This document shows positions 47,051-56,137 of a stretch of DNA of 64,000 nt, one piece after another. The translations under genes and the position numbers were made by a program. The notes beneath the pieces were generated by a model. It was not told where the DNA came from and did no database searches. It saw nothing but the letters and a program-made list of their open reading frames with translations. Source of the DNA: Methylobacterium tardum (GTDB taxonomy: Bacteria > Pseudomonadota > Alphaproteobacteria > Rhizobiales > Beijerinckiaceae); assembly GCF_023546765.1 (NCBI RefSeq), contig NZ_CP097484.1, forward strand, positions 3,442,001 through 3,506,000. The letters run 5' to 3'. Position 1 is the first letter of the stretch, and every line of letters starts with the position of its first letter.

Positions 47051-48583
47051 ATGAAGGATATCCTCGACAAGCTCGAAGAGCGGCGGGCACAGGCCCGGCT
47101 CGGCGGTGGCGAGAAGCGCGTCGAGGCCCAGCACAAGCGCGGCAAGCTGACGGCGCGGGAACGCATCGAACTCCTCCTCGACCACGGGTCGTTCGAGGAG
47201 TTCGACATGTTCGTGCAGCATCGCTCCACCGATTTCGGCATGGAGAAGCAGAAGATCCCCGGCGACGGCGTCGTCACCGGCTGGGGCACGATCAACGGCC
47301 GGACCGTCTTCCTGTTCTCGAAGGACTTCACGGTGTTCGGTGGCTCCCTCTCGGAGGCGCACGCCCAGAAGATCGTGAAGGTCCAGGACATGGCGCTGAA
47401 GATGCGCGCCCCGATCATCGGCATCTTCGATGCCGGCGGCGCGCGCATCCAGGAGGGCGTGGCGGCGCTCGGCGGCTATGGCGAGGTGTTCCGCCGCAAC
47501 GTCATGGCCTCGGGCGTGATCCCGCAGATCTCGGTGATCATGGGCCCCTGCGCGGGCGGCGACGTCTACTCGCCCGCCATGACCGACTTCATCTTCATGG
47601 TCCGCGACACGAGCTATATGTTCGTCACCGGCCCCGACGTGGTGAAGACCGTGACCAACGAGGTCGTCACCGCCGAGGAACTCGGCGGCGCCAAGGTGCA
47701 CACGACCAAGTCGTCCATCGCCGACGGCTCCTTCGAGAACGACGTCGAGGCGATCCTCCAGATCCGCCGCCTGCTCGACTTCCTCCCCGCCAACAACATC
47801 GACGGCGTTCCGGAACTCGAGAGCTTCGGCGATGTCGATCGCCTCGACGCGTCCCTCGACACGCTGATCCCCGACAACCCGAACAAGCCCTACGACATGG
47901 GCGAGGTGATCCGGCGGGTCGTGGACGAGGGCGACTTCTTCGAGATCCAGGCGGCTTACGCGCGCAACATCATCACCGGCTTCGGCCGGATCGAGGGCCG
48001 GACCGTCGGCTTCGTGGCCAACCAGCCCCTGGTTCTGGCCGGCGTGCTCGATTCGGATGCGTCGCGGAAGGCCGCCCGCTTCGTGCGCTACTGCGACGCG
48101 TTCGGCATCCCGATCGTCACCTTCGTGGACGTGCCGGGCTTCCTGCCGGGCACGGCGCAGGAATATGGCGGCCTGATCAAGCACGGCGCCAAGCTTCTCT
48201 TCGCCTATTCGCAGGCGACCGTGCCGCTGGTGACGATCATCACCCGCAAGGCCTTCGGCGGGGCCTACGACGTCATGGCGTCGAAGCATGTCGGCGCCGA
48301 CGTGAACTACGCGTGGCCGACGGCGCAGATCGCCGTGATGGGCGCCAAGGGCGCGGTGGAGATCATCTTCCGCAGCGAGCTCGGCGACCCGGAGAAGATC
48401 GCGGCGCGCACGGGCGAGTACGAGGATCGGTTCCTGTCGCCGTTCGTGGCGGCCGAGCGCGGCTACATCGGCGAGGTGATCATGCCGCACTCGACCCGGC
48501 GCCGGATTGCCCGGGCGCTCGGCATGCTCCGGACCAAGGAGATGGAGCAGCCCTGGAAGAAGCACGACAACATCCCGCTCTGA
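47051..48583 (+). CDS. pccB: Propionyl-CoA carboxylase beta chain
   Basis: This is the carboxyltransferase subunit that makes (S)-methylmalonyl-CoA from propionyl-CoA, a step in propionate use and, in methylotrophs, in the ethylmalonyl-CoA pathway. The 510-residue protein has the acyl-CoA carboxylase beta pattern: [42 protein letters not shown] (first oxyanion/acyl-CoA site), [28 protein letters not shown] (second), and the end [14 protein letters not shown]. It stands alone; the alpha chain gene is not in the window. A strong hairpin follows. Confidence 0.96.
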   Translation: MKDILDKLEERRAQARLGGGEKRVEAQHKRGKLTARERIELLLDHGSFEEFDMFVQHRSTDFGMEKQKIPGDGVVTGWGTINGRTVFLFSKDFTVFGGSLSEAHAQKIVKVQDMALKMRAPIIGIFDAGGARIQEGVAALGGYGEVFRRNVMASGVIPQISVIMGPCAGGDVYSPAMTDFIFMVRDTSYMFVTGPDVVKTVTNEVVTAEELGGAKVHTTKSSIADGSFENDVEAILQIRRLLDFLPANNIDGVPELESFGDVDRLDASLDTLIPDNPNKPYDMGEVIRRVVDEGDFFEIQAAYARNIITGFGRIEGRTVGFVANQPLVLAGVLDSDASRKAARFVRYCDAFGIPIVTFVDVPGFLPGTAQEYGGLIKHGAKLLFAYSQATVPLVTIITRKAFGGAYDVMASKHVGADVNYAWPTAQIAVMGAKGAVEIIFRSELGDPEKIAARTGEYEDRFLSPFVAAERGYIGEVIMPHSTRRRIARALGMLRTKEMEQPWKKHDNIPL

Positions 48584-48596
48584 GGCGGGATCGTGT

Positions 48597-48618
48597 GCCG
48601 GCGGCGCTCGCCGCCGGC
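48597..48618. terminator. Bidirectional terminator between pccB and a convergent gene
   Basis: A perfect 10-bp GC stem (GCCGGCGGCG/CGCCGCCGGC) with a 2-base centre lies in the 36-base gap between two convergent stops. Confidence 0.6.
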
Positions 48619-48619
48619 C

Positions 48620-49081
48620 TCAGCTCCGGTTGCTGTTCTCGATCACGGCGCAGAGCGTCAGAGGGCCCTTCTCGGGCGAGACCATTGCCGAGCAGGTGAC
48701 GCGAGCTCCGCCGAGATCGACGTTGCTATGCCGCAGCTTCGTAGCCGTGGCCTGGGCGCGGTGGGCGGCGTCCGTGATCACCGCGGCATCGATGCCCGTG
48801 ACCGCATGCCCGGCCTGACCGAAGAGATCGTAATAGCTGTCCGGCGGGTTCGCGCCGCGGAATTGCGCGCCGACCGAGGACAGGTCCGCGCCGCCGCAGG
48901 CCAGCGTCAGGGTCATGTCAGGCCCGGCAGTGAAGCTCGCGTAGTCGCTGCGACGCTCCGCGGTTTTGGCGGAGGTCTCCGCCGTGACCTTGTCGGCGAG
49001 CGCGTCGCAGGATTGTGCGTGAACGGAAACGTGGCTGGTCGCCAGCACCACGAAAGCCAGACAGGGAACAATTGCGCGCAT
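48620..49081 (-). CDS. Hypothetical exported protein
   Basis: I do not recognise this family. The product is 153 residues from the ATG at 49081, beginning with a signal peptide (MRAIVPCLAFVVLATSHVSVHAQ). The mature part has Cys at the start (SCDALADKV), in LACGGAD, in VTCSAM and in TLCAVI, so two disulfides are possible. It is convergent with pccB and next to a metallophosphoesterase; no functional link is evident. Confidence 0.7.
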   Translation of the reverse strand: MRAIVPCLAFVVLATSHVSVHAQSCDALADKVTAETSAKTAERRSDYASFTAGPDMTLTLACGGADLSSVGAQFRGANPPDSYYDLFGQAGHAVTGIDAAVITDAAHRAQATATKLRHSNVDLGGARVTCSAMVSPEKGPLTLCAVIENSNRS

Positions 49082-49154
49082 CCGGGCGAGGTAGCGCGGC
49101 GCGCCCAGGAAGACGAGCACCGCGGCGTTCGGGCGCGGAGGGTACCGTCCTCGG

Positions 49155-50075
49155 TCAGGCCCCGGCGATGGCCGGATTCGGCTGGCCGAGTTCGAGCAGG
49201 ACGATCTCCGGCGGCACGCCGAACCGCATCGGGATGCGGCTCATCCCGAACCCGCCCGACACGATCATGTGCCGGCCGTCTTGGACGACGTGGCCGTACG
49301 AATAATCGTGGCCGTAGATTTTCCGGATCGCGGGCGAGCGGCCGAAGATCCGGACCTGCCCGCCATGGGTATGGCCGGCCAGCGTGAGGGAGACGCGGTC
49401 AGGGACGTCCATGAAGATGTCGGGCTCGTGCGCCATCAGGATCACCGGCGCCGAATCGGTGACCGCTGCCAGGGTGCGCGGCACGTCCGCGTAGCTGACG
49501 GACGTCCAGACGTCCTCGAACGGCTGCTGGTCGGCGAGGCCGGCGATCCAGAACGGGCGTCCATCCTTGGTCAGGCGCAGCGCCTGGTTTTCCATGACGG
49601 GGATGCCGCGCGCCTCCAGAAGTCCTTTGACCGCGGGCGGCCCGCGCCGCGCCTTCTGGACGGCCTTGTCGTCCCACCAATCGTGATTGCCCAGGATCGC
49701 GTGCGTTCCGAGGGGCGCCTTCAGATCCTCCATCATCCGGGCGAACTGATCGAGCGGCAACTTGCGCCACGCGATCTTGCCTGCCGGGTAATCGCCGAGC
49801 AGCAGCACGAGATCGGGTTTGAGCGCGTTGGTCGCGTCGGCGATCTCCGCCACGCGGTCGAACGGCATGAACGGCTCGCAGACGTGGAAATCCGCGAGCA
49901 CCGCGACCCGCAGGCGCAAGCCCGGATCCCAGTTCGGCAAGGCGGGCGCGTAGGACGTGACGACCAGCCGGTGCATCGGCTCGACGTCGAAGGCGTAGAC
50001 CCCCGTGGCGGCCGCCGTGCCCGCGCCCGCGCCGAGCCCGGTCAGGAACTGCCGTCGGCTCGGCAGAATCAGCAT
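49155..50075 (-). CDS. Tat-exported metallophosphoesterase
   Basis: A 306-residue calcineurin-like phosphoesterase. It starts with a twin-arginine signal (SRRQFLTGLGAGAGTAAATG). Metal-binding motifs follow in order: LADFHVC (D-x-H), LLGDYPAG, AILGNHDWWDD (GNHD), LMAHEPDIF and LAGHTHGGQVRI (GHTH). This is the YaeI/YkuE-type clade, whose members are implicated in membrane lipid or other phosphoester hydrolysis. It is divergent from hemC. Confidence 0.9.
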   Translation of the reverse strand: MLILPSRRQFLTGLGAGAGTAAATGVYAFDVEPMHRLVVTSYAPALPNWDPGLRLRVAVLADFHVCEPFMPFDRVAEIADATNALKPDLVLLLGDYPAGKIAWRKLPLDQFARMMEDLKAPLGTHAILGNHDWWDDKAVQKARRGPPAVKGLLEARGIPVMENQALRLTKDGRPFWIAGLADQQPFEDVWTSVSYADVPRTLAAVTDSAPVILMAHEPDIFMDVPDRVSLTLAGHTHGGQVRIFGRSPAIRKIYGHDYSYGHVVQDGRHMIVSGGFGMSRIPMRFGVPPEIVLLELGQPNPAIAGA

Positions 50076-50274
50076 CGCACCATACCTGTTCGCTCTGGAG
50101 GTCGCCGCGATCCGCTAGCTGCGCAGTCCGGCGAAAGCGGGGCGCCGCTGCGCCGGGTCCGGTGGGCCTGACGGCGGCTGGTTCAGCACGGTGAAATGAG
50201 GCCGCGGAGCGTGGCCTGTCGCCGAGGTCGGTCTATAAGGCACTGTCCCGTCCCGCGAATAGACCCGGAACCAG

Positions 50275-51198
50275 ATGTTGAATCGTCCCCTGCGCATCGG
50301 TACCCGCGGCTCGCCGATGGCCCTTGCCCAGACGGGCATGGTGCGCGACCGGATCGTGGCCGCCAATCCGGGCCTGGAGACCGAACTCGTCGTCGTCACC
50401 ACGGTGGCCGACAAGATCCTCGACCGGCCGCTCTCCGAGATCGGCGGCAAGGGCCTGTTCACCAAGGAGCTCGAGCAGGCGCTGTTCGCCGACGAGGTGG
50501 ACGTCGCGGTGCACTCCATGAAGGACGTGGAGACGTGGCTTCCCGACGGACTGACCATCGCCTGCATCCTGGAGCGCGATGACCCGCGCGACGCGTTCCT
50601 GTCGCCGCACGCGGACGGGTTGGCGGGCTTGCCGCAAGGCGCGCGGGTGGGGACCTCGTCGCTGCGCCGCGGGGCGCAGGTGCTGATGCACCGGCCGGAT
50701 CTTCGTGTCGTTCCGCTGCGCGGCAACGCCAACACCCGGATGCGCAAGCTCGAAGCCGGCGAGTGCGATGCGACCCTGCTGGCCCTGGCCGGCCTGCAGC
50801 GCCTCGGACTGGAAGGCATGGCGCGCAGCATCCTCCCGGTCGACGAGATGCTGCCGGCGGTGGCGCAGGGCGCTCTGGGGATCGAATGCCGATCCGGCGA
50901 CAGCGCGATCCACGAGATCCTCGCGCCGATCGCCTGCGCCCGCACGACGACCGCGATCGCGGCGGAAAGGGCGCTTCTGGCGGAGCTGGACGGGTCGTGC
51001 CGGACGCCGATCGCCGCCCTGGCGCAGATCGACGGCGAGACGCTGACCCTGGACGGTCTGCTGTTCCTGCCGGACGGCAGCCGTCACTGGGCGGTCACCC
51101 GCCAGGGCCCGGTCGCCGAGGCGGAGCGCATCGGCCGCGAGGCCGGCGCCGTGCTCAAGGCCGAGGCCGGCGAGACCTACACCCGCCACCTGCAGTGA
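50275..51198 (+). CDS. hemC: Hydroxymethylbilane synthase (porphobilinogen deaminase)
   Basis: HemC joins four porphobilinogens to make hydroxymethylbilane for haem, bacteriochlorophyll and cobalamin. The 307-residue protein has LRIGTRGSPMALAQ at the start, GGKGLFTKELEQAL and DVAVHSMKDV (active-site region). The dipyrromethane-cofactor cysteine is in ELDGSCRTPIAAL at about residue 243. The common RGNV-x-TRLRKL motif reads RGNANTRMRKL here. It is followed 11 bases later by a PhzF-family gene. The location 1 kb from crtBI may reflect shared demand in phototrophic growth. Confidence 0.96.
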   Translation: MLNRPLRIGTRGSPMALAQTGMVRDRIVAANPGLETELVVVTTVADKILDRPLSEIGGKGLFTKELEQALFADEVDVAVHSMKDVETWLPDGLTIACILERDDPRDAFLSPHADGLAGLPQGARVGTSSLRRGAQVLMHRPDLRVVPLRGNANTRMRKLEAGECDATLLALAGLQRLGLEGMARSILPVDEMLPAVAQGALGIECRSGDSAIHEILAPIACARTTTAIAAERALLAELDGSCRTPIAALAQIDGETLTLDGLLFLPDGSRHWAVTRQGPVAEAERIGREAGAVLKAEAGETYTRHLQ

Positions 51199-51208
51199 AG
51201 GGCAGCCC

Positions 51209-52078
51209 ATGCCGGACGTGACCCTGGTCGACGTGTTCACCCATGGCGGACGGGGCGGCAACCCCTGCCCCGTCGTCGCTGAGGCGCGCGGCCTCGACGC
51301 CGAATCGATGCGGGACGTCGCGCGGCGCTACGGCCATGAATCGGGCTTCGCGCTGCCGTCGGACGACGGGGCTCACGACCTGCGGTTTCGCTTCTTCGTG
51401 CCGAACCACGAGATGGAGATGTGCGCCCACGCGACGATCGGCACGCTCTGGGTTCTGGCTCGGGAGGGGCGGCTGCCGGATTCGACCGTGCGGATCGCCA
51501 CCGGCAGTGGCGCGGTGACGGGCTTCGTGGCGCCGCGTGGCGACGGGGACTGGACGATCGCGATCACGCAGCCGGCCGGCAGCGTCCGTCCTCTCGCCGG
51601 CGAGGCGGAGGACGCGGTCCTGACATCCCTGGGGATCGATCGCGGCACCCTCGCGGACCGGCCGGTCCACAACGCCGTGACGTCCCGCGTGAAGACCCTC
51701 GTCCCCATGCGTGATGCCGCCGCGCTCAATGCCCTGGCGCCGGCGTCGGACGCCGTTGAGGCCGCCTGCACGCGGATCGGCTCGACCGGGCTCTACCCCT
51801 ACGCGGTGCTGGACGGACCGGCGCGACTGTTCGAGGCGCGGCAGTTCCCGCGCGCCTCGGGCTATCCCGAGGACGCGGCCACCGGGATCGCCGCTGCCGC
51901 GCTCGCTTTCGGATTGCTGGAGGACGGCCTCGTTGCGCCGGACGATCGGCCGATCCGCATCCTTCAGGGCCGGGCAATGGGCCGGCTGTCGGAGATTCGC
52001 GTCCGGCTCGGCTTCGCGGACGGACGCGCGATCGGCTGCCTGCTGGAGGGCGATGTCGCGCTCAACGCGACGCCGTGA
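51209..52078 (+). CDS. PhzF-family isomerase/epimerase-like protein
   Basis: A 289-residue member of the PhzF (phenazine biosynthesis-like) family, which has a diaminopimelate epimerase fold. It begins TLVDVFTHGGRGGNPCPVV and has the catalytic Glu in RRYGHESGFALP. Later motifs are FFVPNHEMEMCAHATIGTLWVL and EDAATGIAAAALAFGLLEDGL. The wider family includes enzymes with unknown small-molecule substrates. No other phenazine genes are present, so phenazine synthesis should not be inferred. Probably cotranscribed with hemC. Confidence 0.9.
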   Translation: MPDVTLVDVFTHGGRGGNPCPVVAEARGLDAESMRDVARRYGHESGFALPSDDGAHDLRFRFFVPNHEMEMCAHATIGTLWVLAREGRLPDSTVRIATGSGAVTGFVAPRGDGDWTIAITQPAGSVRPLAGEAEDAVLTSLGIDRGTLADRPVHNAVTSRVKTLVPMRDAAALNALAPASDAVEAACTRIGSTGLYPYAVLDGPARLFEARQFPRASGYPEDAATGIAAAALAFGLLEDGLVAPDDRPIRILQGRAMGRLSEIRVRLGFADGRAIGCLLEGDVALNATP

Positions 52079-52085
52079 GGTCGGA

Positions 52086-52214
52086 TCACTCTGATCGTCC
52101 ATCGCGGTCGCGTCGGATGCTCCGCCGGACGGCGACGAGCTGCCAGATGCCGATTCCGAACACGACCAGGAAGACGAGGCCGAGATCGAGGGCGGCGAAG
52201 AGCCGGTCGCCCAT
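52086..52214 (-). CDS. 42-residue single-helix membrane peptide downstream of crtB
   Basis: A small open frame begins with the ATG at 52214, 9 bases after the crtB stop. Its product (start MGDRLFAALDLGLVFLVVFG) has one hydrophobic helix followed by a very basic end (VRRSIRRDRDGRSE). That topology is like other small inner-membrane peptides. It would be the third gene of the crtI-crtB transcript. No family is known to me. Coding status is inferred from the helix-plus-charged-tail pattern and the tight spacing. Confidence 0.6.
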   Translation of the reverse strand: MGDRLFAALDLGLVFLVVFGIGIWQLVAVRRSIRRDRDGRSE

Positions 52215-52223
52215 ATCGGGGCC

Positions 52224-53294
52224 TCAGAGCGAGGCGGAGCGGCTGAACGCCTCGCGCTCACGCATGCGCTCGATCAGGTCAAGCACGTGCACGACACGGC
52301 CGCCGACATCCCACCACGGCCTGAGCGCTGGGCGCTGGCGGGCGGGCGTCAACGGATGGCGGCCGACCGCCTCGATCAGGAACGCGGCTTCCGGAAGCGC
52401 CGGAGCCGACAAGGATGCGGCGACGGCGGGCTCGCGAATCGCGCGGGCGATCAGCACCGCCTTGCGGGCGCCACCGACTCGGGCGCGGCGCGTGACCGAA
52501 TCGTAGCCGTTCGCCGCAATCCGGCGCCCGATCTCGGCATAGATCAGGCCCGCGGCCCGGATCGCCGGACGGCACTGGGCCGGCAGCACGGCGATGCCGG
52601 CTTCGGCCCGCGCATAGAGGCCCTCAGCCTCGGAGAGGAGGCGGGCCACGAGTCCGGACAGTGCGGGGCTCGGTCGCGGGTCGGCTAGGAACGCGTCCGG
52701 GTCGAGACCGGCCGCCCCCATCCAGTCGAGCGGAAGGTAGAGCCGACCCATCCGGGCGTCCTCGCCGACATCCCGCGCGATGTTGGTGAGCTGCATCGCG
52801 GCCCCGAGATCGCAGGCGCGGGCGAGCGCGTCCGGCTCGCGGGCCCCCATGATCAGCGCCATCATGGCCCCGACCGAACCCGCGACCCGCGCGGCGTAGC
52901 CGTGAACCGCGGCCAGATCGGCGTAGCGCCGCCCCTCCGCATCCCACGCGAAGCCCTCGATGAGGGCGCGCGGCAGGGTCTCGGGGATCGCATAGGCGCT
53001 GACAATGTCCGAGAACGCCCGATCGGCCGCCGAGTCGGCCGGCTGGCCGGCATAGGCACCGCTGATCCGGCCATCCAGGCGGGTGACCGCGTCGCGCCGG
53101 TCGGCCGGGCTCGGCGCCTCGTCAACGAGGTCGTCGGAGAGCCGGCAGAAGGCGTAGAGCCCGTAGGCCGCCTCGCGCACGTCCCAGGGCAGCAGCCGCC
53201 CGGCCGCGAAGAAGCTCTTCGAGCCCGTGCGGATCGCGGCCCGGCAGGCGGTCCGGTCGGCCGCGGCGGCGAATTCAGGCGGTAACGCGGGCAT
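52224..53294 (-). CDS. crtB: Phytoene synthase
   Basis: CrtB condenses two geranylgeranyl diphosphates to phytoene, the first committed carotenoid step. The 356-residue protein has SKSFFAAGRLLP, the aspartate-rich FCRLSDDLVDEAP motif near 57, and signature 2 AMQLTNIARDVGEDARMGRLYLPLDW near 180. Its start overlaps the crtI end by 20 bases, so translation is likely coupled. It is far from crtE (23 kb) in this genome. Confidence 0.96.
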   Translation of the reverse strand: MPALPPEFAAAADRTACRAAIRTGSKSFFAAGRLLPWDVREAAYGLYAFCRLSDDLVDEAPSPADRRDAVTRLDGRISGAYAGQPADSAADRAFSDIVSAYAIPETLPRALIEGFAWDAEGRRYADLAAVHGYAARVAGSVGAMMALIMGAREPDALARACDLGAAMQLTNIARDVGEDARMGRLYLPLDWMGAAGLDPDAFLADPRPSPALSGLVARLLSEAEGLYARAEAGIAVLPAQCRPAIRAAGLIYAEIGRRIAANGYDSVTRRARVGGARKAVLIARAIREPAVAASLSAPALPEAAFLIEAVGRHPLTPARQRPALRPWWDVGGRVVHVLDLIERMREREAFSRSASL

Positions 53295-54798
53295 CGGGCA
53301 CCACGCTGTCGAGGATACGGGCGGAAGAGAGCACCCCGGGCAGACCGGCGCCGGGATGCGTGCCGGCGCCGACGAGGTAGAGATTGCGGACCGCGCCCGA
53401 CCGGTTGTGCGGTCGGAACCGGGCGGACTGTGTGAGCACCGGCTCCAGTCCGAAGCCGGAGCCGCGGTAGCTCAGGAAATCGTCTTGGAAGTCCTTCGGC
53501 GTCGTCATCTTCGAGGTCACGATCACGTCGGACAGGCCAGGAAGGACGCTGGTTTCCAGGATACGGGCGATCCGCCGTCGGTACGGTTCGGCCAGCGCGT
53601 CCCAATCCTGTCCGCCCGCGAGATTCGGCACCGGTGCGAGCACGTAGAACGCGTCGCACCCAGCGGGCGCGAGGCTTGGGTCGGTCGCCGTAGGCCGATG
53701 CAGGTACAGGCTCGCATCGTCCGCCAGCCGCTTCCGGTCGAAGATGTCGGCGAGCAGCCCGCGGTATCGCGGTCCCAGCAGGATCGTGTGGTGATCCACC
53801 TCCGGATAGCGGCGGCTCGTGCCGAAATACCAGACGAACAGTCCCATGGAGGAGCGGGCGCGGCGGAACCGACCCGCGCTCCAGCGCTGGGGCTGCGGCA
53901 GGAGCTGCGCGTGCGTCACCGCCGAATCCGCGTTGGAGACCACCATATCGGCCGCGATCGTCTCGCCGCTCTGAAGTTCGACGCCCGTCGCTTCGCCGCG
54001 CTCCACGCGGATGCGGGCCACATCGACACCGAGGCGCACCCGGCCGCGCTGGCTGCGGATCAGCCGGACCAAACCGTCGGCGAGCTGGCCGGTCCCGCCC
54101 ATGGCGAAATGGACACCCCAGCGCCGCTCCAGATCGGCGATCAGGCAGTAGATCGCGCTGGCTCGGAACGGGTTGCCGCCGATCAGCAGCGGATGGAAGC
54201 TGAAGACCGTGCGCAGCCGCTCGTCGCGGATGTAGCGGGCAACCACGTCGTGAACCGAGCGGTGTCCGGACAGGCGAAGCAGATCCGGGGCGATCCGCAG
54301 CATCGCTCCGACCCTGTCGAAAGGCACGTGACCGAGCTGCTCGAAGCCGATCTGGCAGACGGCCCTGCTATGGGCCATGAACCGCTCGTAGCCGGCGACA
54401 TCGTCCGGCGCGACGCGCGCCACCTCGGCGCGCATCTGCTCCGGGTCGCCGTTATAGGCGAAGGAGGAGCCGTCGGCGAACCGGATCCGGTAGAACGGAT
54501 CCATCGGCACGAGGGTGACGTCGTCCGACAGTCGGCGCCCGGCGAGGTGCCAGAGTTCCTCGAACAGCTGCGGCGCGGTGACGATGGTTGGTCCGGCATC
54601 GAAGGTGAAGCCGTCCTGCCGATGCACCCGTGCGCGGCCGCCGGCCTGCGTGAGACGCTCCAGCACCGTGACTCGATAGCCGCGCGCACCCAATCGAACG
54701 GCCGCCGCCAAGCCGCCGAAGCCGGCTCCGATGACCGCGGCATGGGGCCGTCGGTCGATCTCCTGCCTCACCTTCTGGTCAGGTGCGAGTGTCAGCAT
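53275..54798 (-). CDS. crtI: Phytoene desaturase
   Basis: CrtI uses FAD to introduce the conjugated double bonds of neurosporene/lycopene. The 507-residue form has the FAD motif HAAVIGAGFGGLAAAVRLGARGYRVTVLE at the start, GGRARVHRQDGFTFDAGPTIVT, and the C-terminal signature NLYLVGAGTHPGAGLPGVLSSARI. The ATG at 54798 lies inside a TGT-N12-ACA palindrome. A GTG at 54771 (VRQEIDRRPHAAVIG) would place the start below the operator and still keep the FAD motif. Heads the crtI-crtB operon. Confidence 0.96.
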   Translation of the reverse strand: MLTLAPDQKVRQEIDRRPHAAVIGAGFGGLAAAVRLGARGYRVTVLERLTQAGGRARVHRQDGFTFDAGPTIVTAPQLFEELWHLAGRRLSDDVTLVPMDPFYRIRFADGSSFAYNGDPEQMRAEVARVAPDDVAGYERFMAHSRAVCQIGFEQLGHVPFDRVGAMLRIAPDLLRLSGHRSVHDVVARYIRDERLRTVFSFHPLLIGGNPFRASAIYCLIADLERRWGVHFAMGGTGQLADGLVRLIRSQRGRVRLGVDVARIRVERGEATGVELQSGETIAADMVVSNADSAVTHAQLLPQPQRWSAGRFRRARSSMGLFVWYFGTSRRYPEVDHHTILLGPRYRGLLADIFDRKRLADDASLYLHRPTATDPSLAPAGCDAFYVLAPVPNLAGGQDWDALAEPYRRRIARILETSVLPGLSDVIVTSKMTTPKDFQDDFLSYRGSGFGLEPVLTQSARFRPHNRSGAVRNLYLVGAGTHPGAGLPGVLSSARILDSVVPDARVTA

Positions 54799-54807
54799 GA
54801 GTTGACA
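54790..54807 (-). promoter_or_regulatory. PpsR/CrtJ-type operator overlapping the annotated crtI start
   Basis: GTGTCA-N8-TGACAC, containing TGT-N12-ACA, is a 20-bp perfect-armed palindrome. The crtI ATG lies at 54796-54798 in its centre. A looser TGT-N14-ACA pair is 40 bases upstream at 54845-54864. Repression by PpsR would link crtIB to the main photosynthesis cluster. Confidence 0.65.
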
Positions 54808-55069
54808 CTAGCGCGGCAGTTTCCGGCCATGCAAGCGGGAAAGGTGTCAACCTGCTGCGGTACACGTTCGTCTTGCGCCCCAGTGGCAGGCCGGAGCGGG
54901 ATCATGCCGGGGCGAACAAAGATCGGCTGCGGCCCTTCCGCCTTCGCTCGAGGCCCGTCGCGCACAGGCAGATCGCCTCACAAAACACGTGTTTGCGCGG
55001 AGATATCCGGCCGCAGGACGGCTATAGAGCCTCGGCAGGCCAAGTTTTTGGCAGGGAAGCGGAAGCGTG

Positions 55070-56041
55070 ATGGACGGTCGTGGAGAGACCATCTTCGTTG
55101 CGGGCCATCGTGGGATGGTCGGCTCGGCGATCGTGCGCCGGCTGCGGGAACTCGGCCACGCGCGCGTCCTGACCGCCGACCGGCAGGCGCTCGATCTGCT
55201 CGACCAGGCGGCGGTCCGGCAGTTCTTCGCCGAGCACCGGATCGATCAGGTCTACCTCGCCGCCGCCAAGGTCGGCGGCATCCACGCCAACAACACCTAT
55301 CCGGCCGAATTCATTCACGACAACCTGCTGATCCAGATTAACGTCATCCATGCCGCCCACATGAGCGGCGTCGACCGGCTGCTGTTCCTCGGATCGTCGT
55401 GCATCTACCCGAAGCTCGCCGAGCAGCCGATGCGCGAGGATGCGCTGCTCACCGGGGTACTGGAGCCGACCAACGAGCCCTACGCGATCGCCAAGATCGC
55501 CGGCATCAAGATGTGCGAGAGCTACAACCGCCAGTACGGGCGGCGCTATCGCAGCGTGATGCCGACCAATCTGTACGGGCCGAACGACAACTTCCACCCC
55601 GAGAACGCCCATGTCCTGCCGGCGCTGATGCGGCGCCTGCACGAGGCGAAGGCCGAGGGCCGCGCGACGGTCACCGTATGGGGGACCGGCCGGGCGATGC
55701 GGGAATTTCTCCATGTCGGCGACATGGCCCGCGCCAGCGTGTTCGTGATGGAGATGGACGACGCACTGTACGCGGCGAATACGCGTCCGGACCTGTCGCA
55801 CATCAATGTCGGTACGGGGGAGGATTGTACCATCCGCCAGTTGGCCGAGGCGCTGGCGCGGGTGATCGGCTACGAAGGCGATCTTGCGTTCGACGCGACG
55901 AAACCCGACGGCACCCCGCGCAAGCTGATGGACGTGTCGCGGCTCACCGCCATGGGCTGGCGTCCGCAGATCGGCCTCGAGGATGGATTGCGCCAGACCT
56001 ACGGCTGGTTCCTGGAGAACCACGCCAGCCTGCGCGGCTGA
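55070..56041 (+). CDS. fcl: GDP-L-fucose synthase
   Basis: An epimerase/reductase converting GDP-4-keto-6-deoxy-mannose to GDP-L-fucose, for surface polysaccharides. The 323-residue short-chain dehydrogenase has the NADP motif [16 protein letters not shown], the catalytic LGSSCIYP and YAIAKIAG (YxxxK), and [28 protein letters not shown] 55070 is used; the GTG immediately before it (55067) is equally possible. The GDP-mannose dehydratase gene gmd is not adjacent. Two SGNH hydrolases follow on the same strand. Confidence 0.94.
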   Translation: MDGRGETIFVAGHRGMVGSAIVRRLRELGHARVLTADRQALDLLDQAAVRQFFAEHRIDQVYLAAAKVGGIHANNTYPAEFIHDNLLIQINVIHAAHMSGVDRLLFLGSSCIYPKLAEQPMREDALLTGVLEPTNEPYAIAKIAGIKMCESYNRQYGRRYRSVMPTNLYGPNDNFHPENAHVLPALMRRLHEAKAEGRATVTVWGTGRAMREFLHVGDMARASVFVMEMDDALYAANTRPDLSHINVGTGEDCTIRQLAEALARVIGYEGDLAFDATKPDGTPRKLMDVSRLTAMGWRPQIGLEDGLRQTYGWFLENHASLRG

Positions 56042-56137
56042 GCGGCAGACCTTTCGGCCTCGCCCGCGCCTCGGCGCAGGGCCCGGCCGCCCACGATCAT
56101 CGCACACACGATCATCCGCTCGGGAAGGAGCCGGATC

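Noticed and set aside
51209..52078. Phenazine biosynthesis
   Set aside because: Only a PhzF-family protein is present; the family is broad and no other phz genes are seen.
54845..54864. Second PpsR site upstream of crtI
   Set aside because: Spacing is 14, not 12; mentioned only as a possible weak site.
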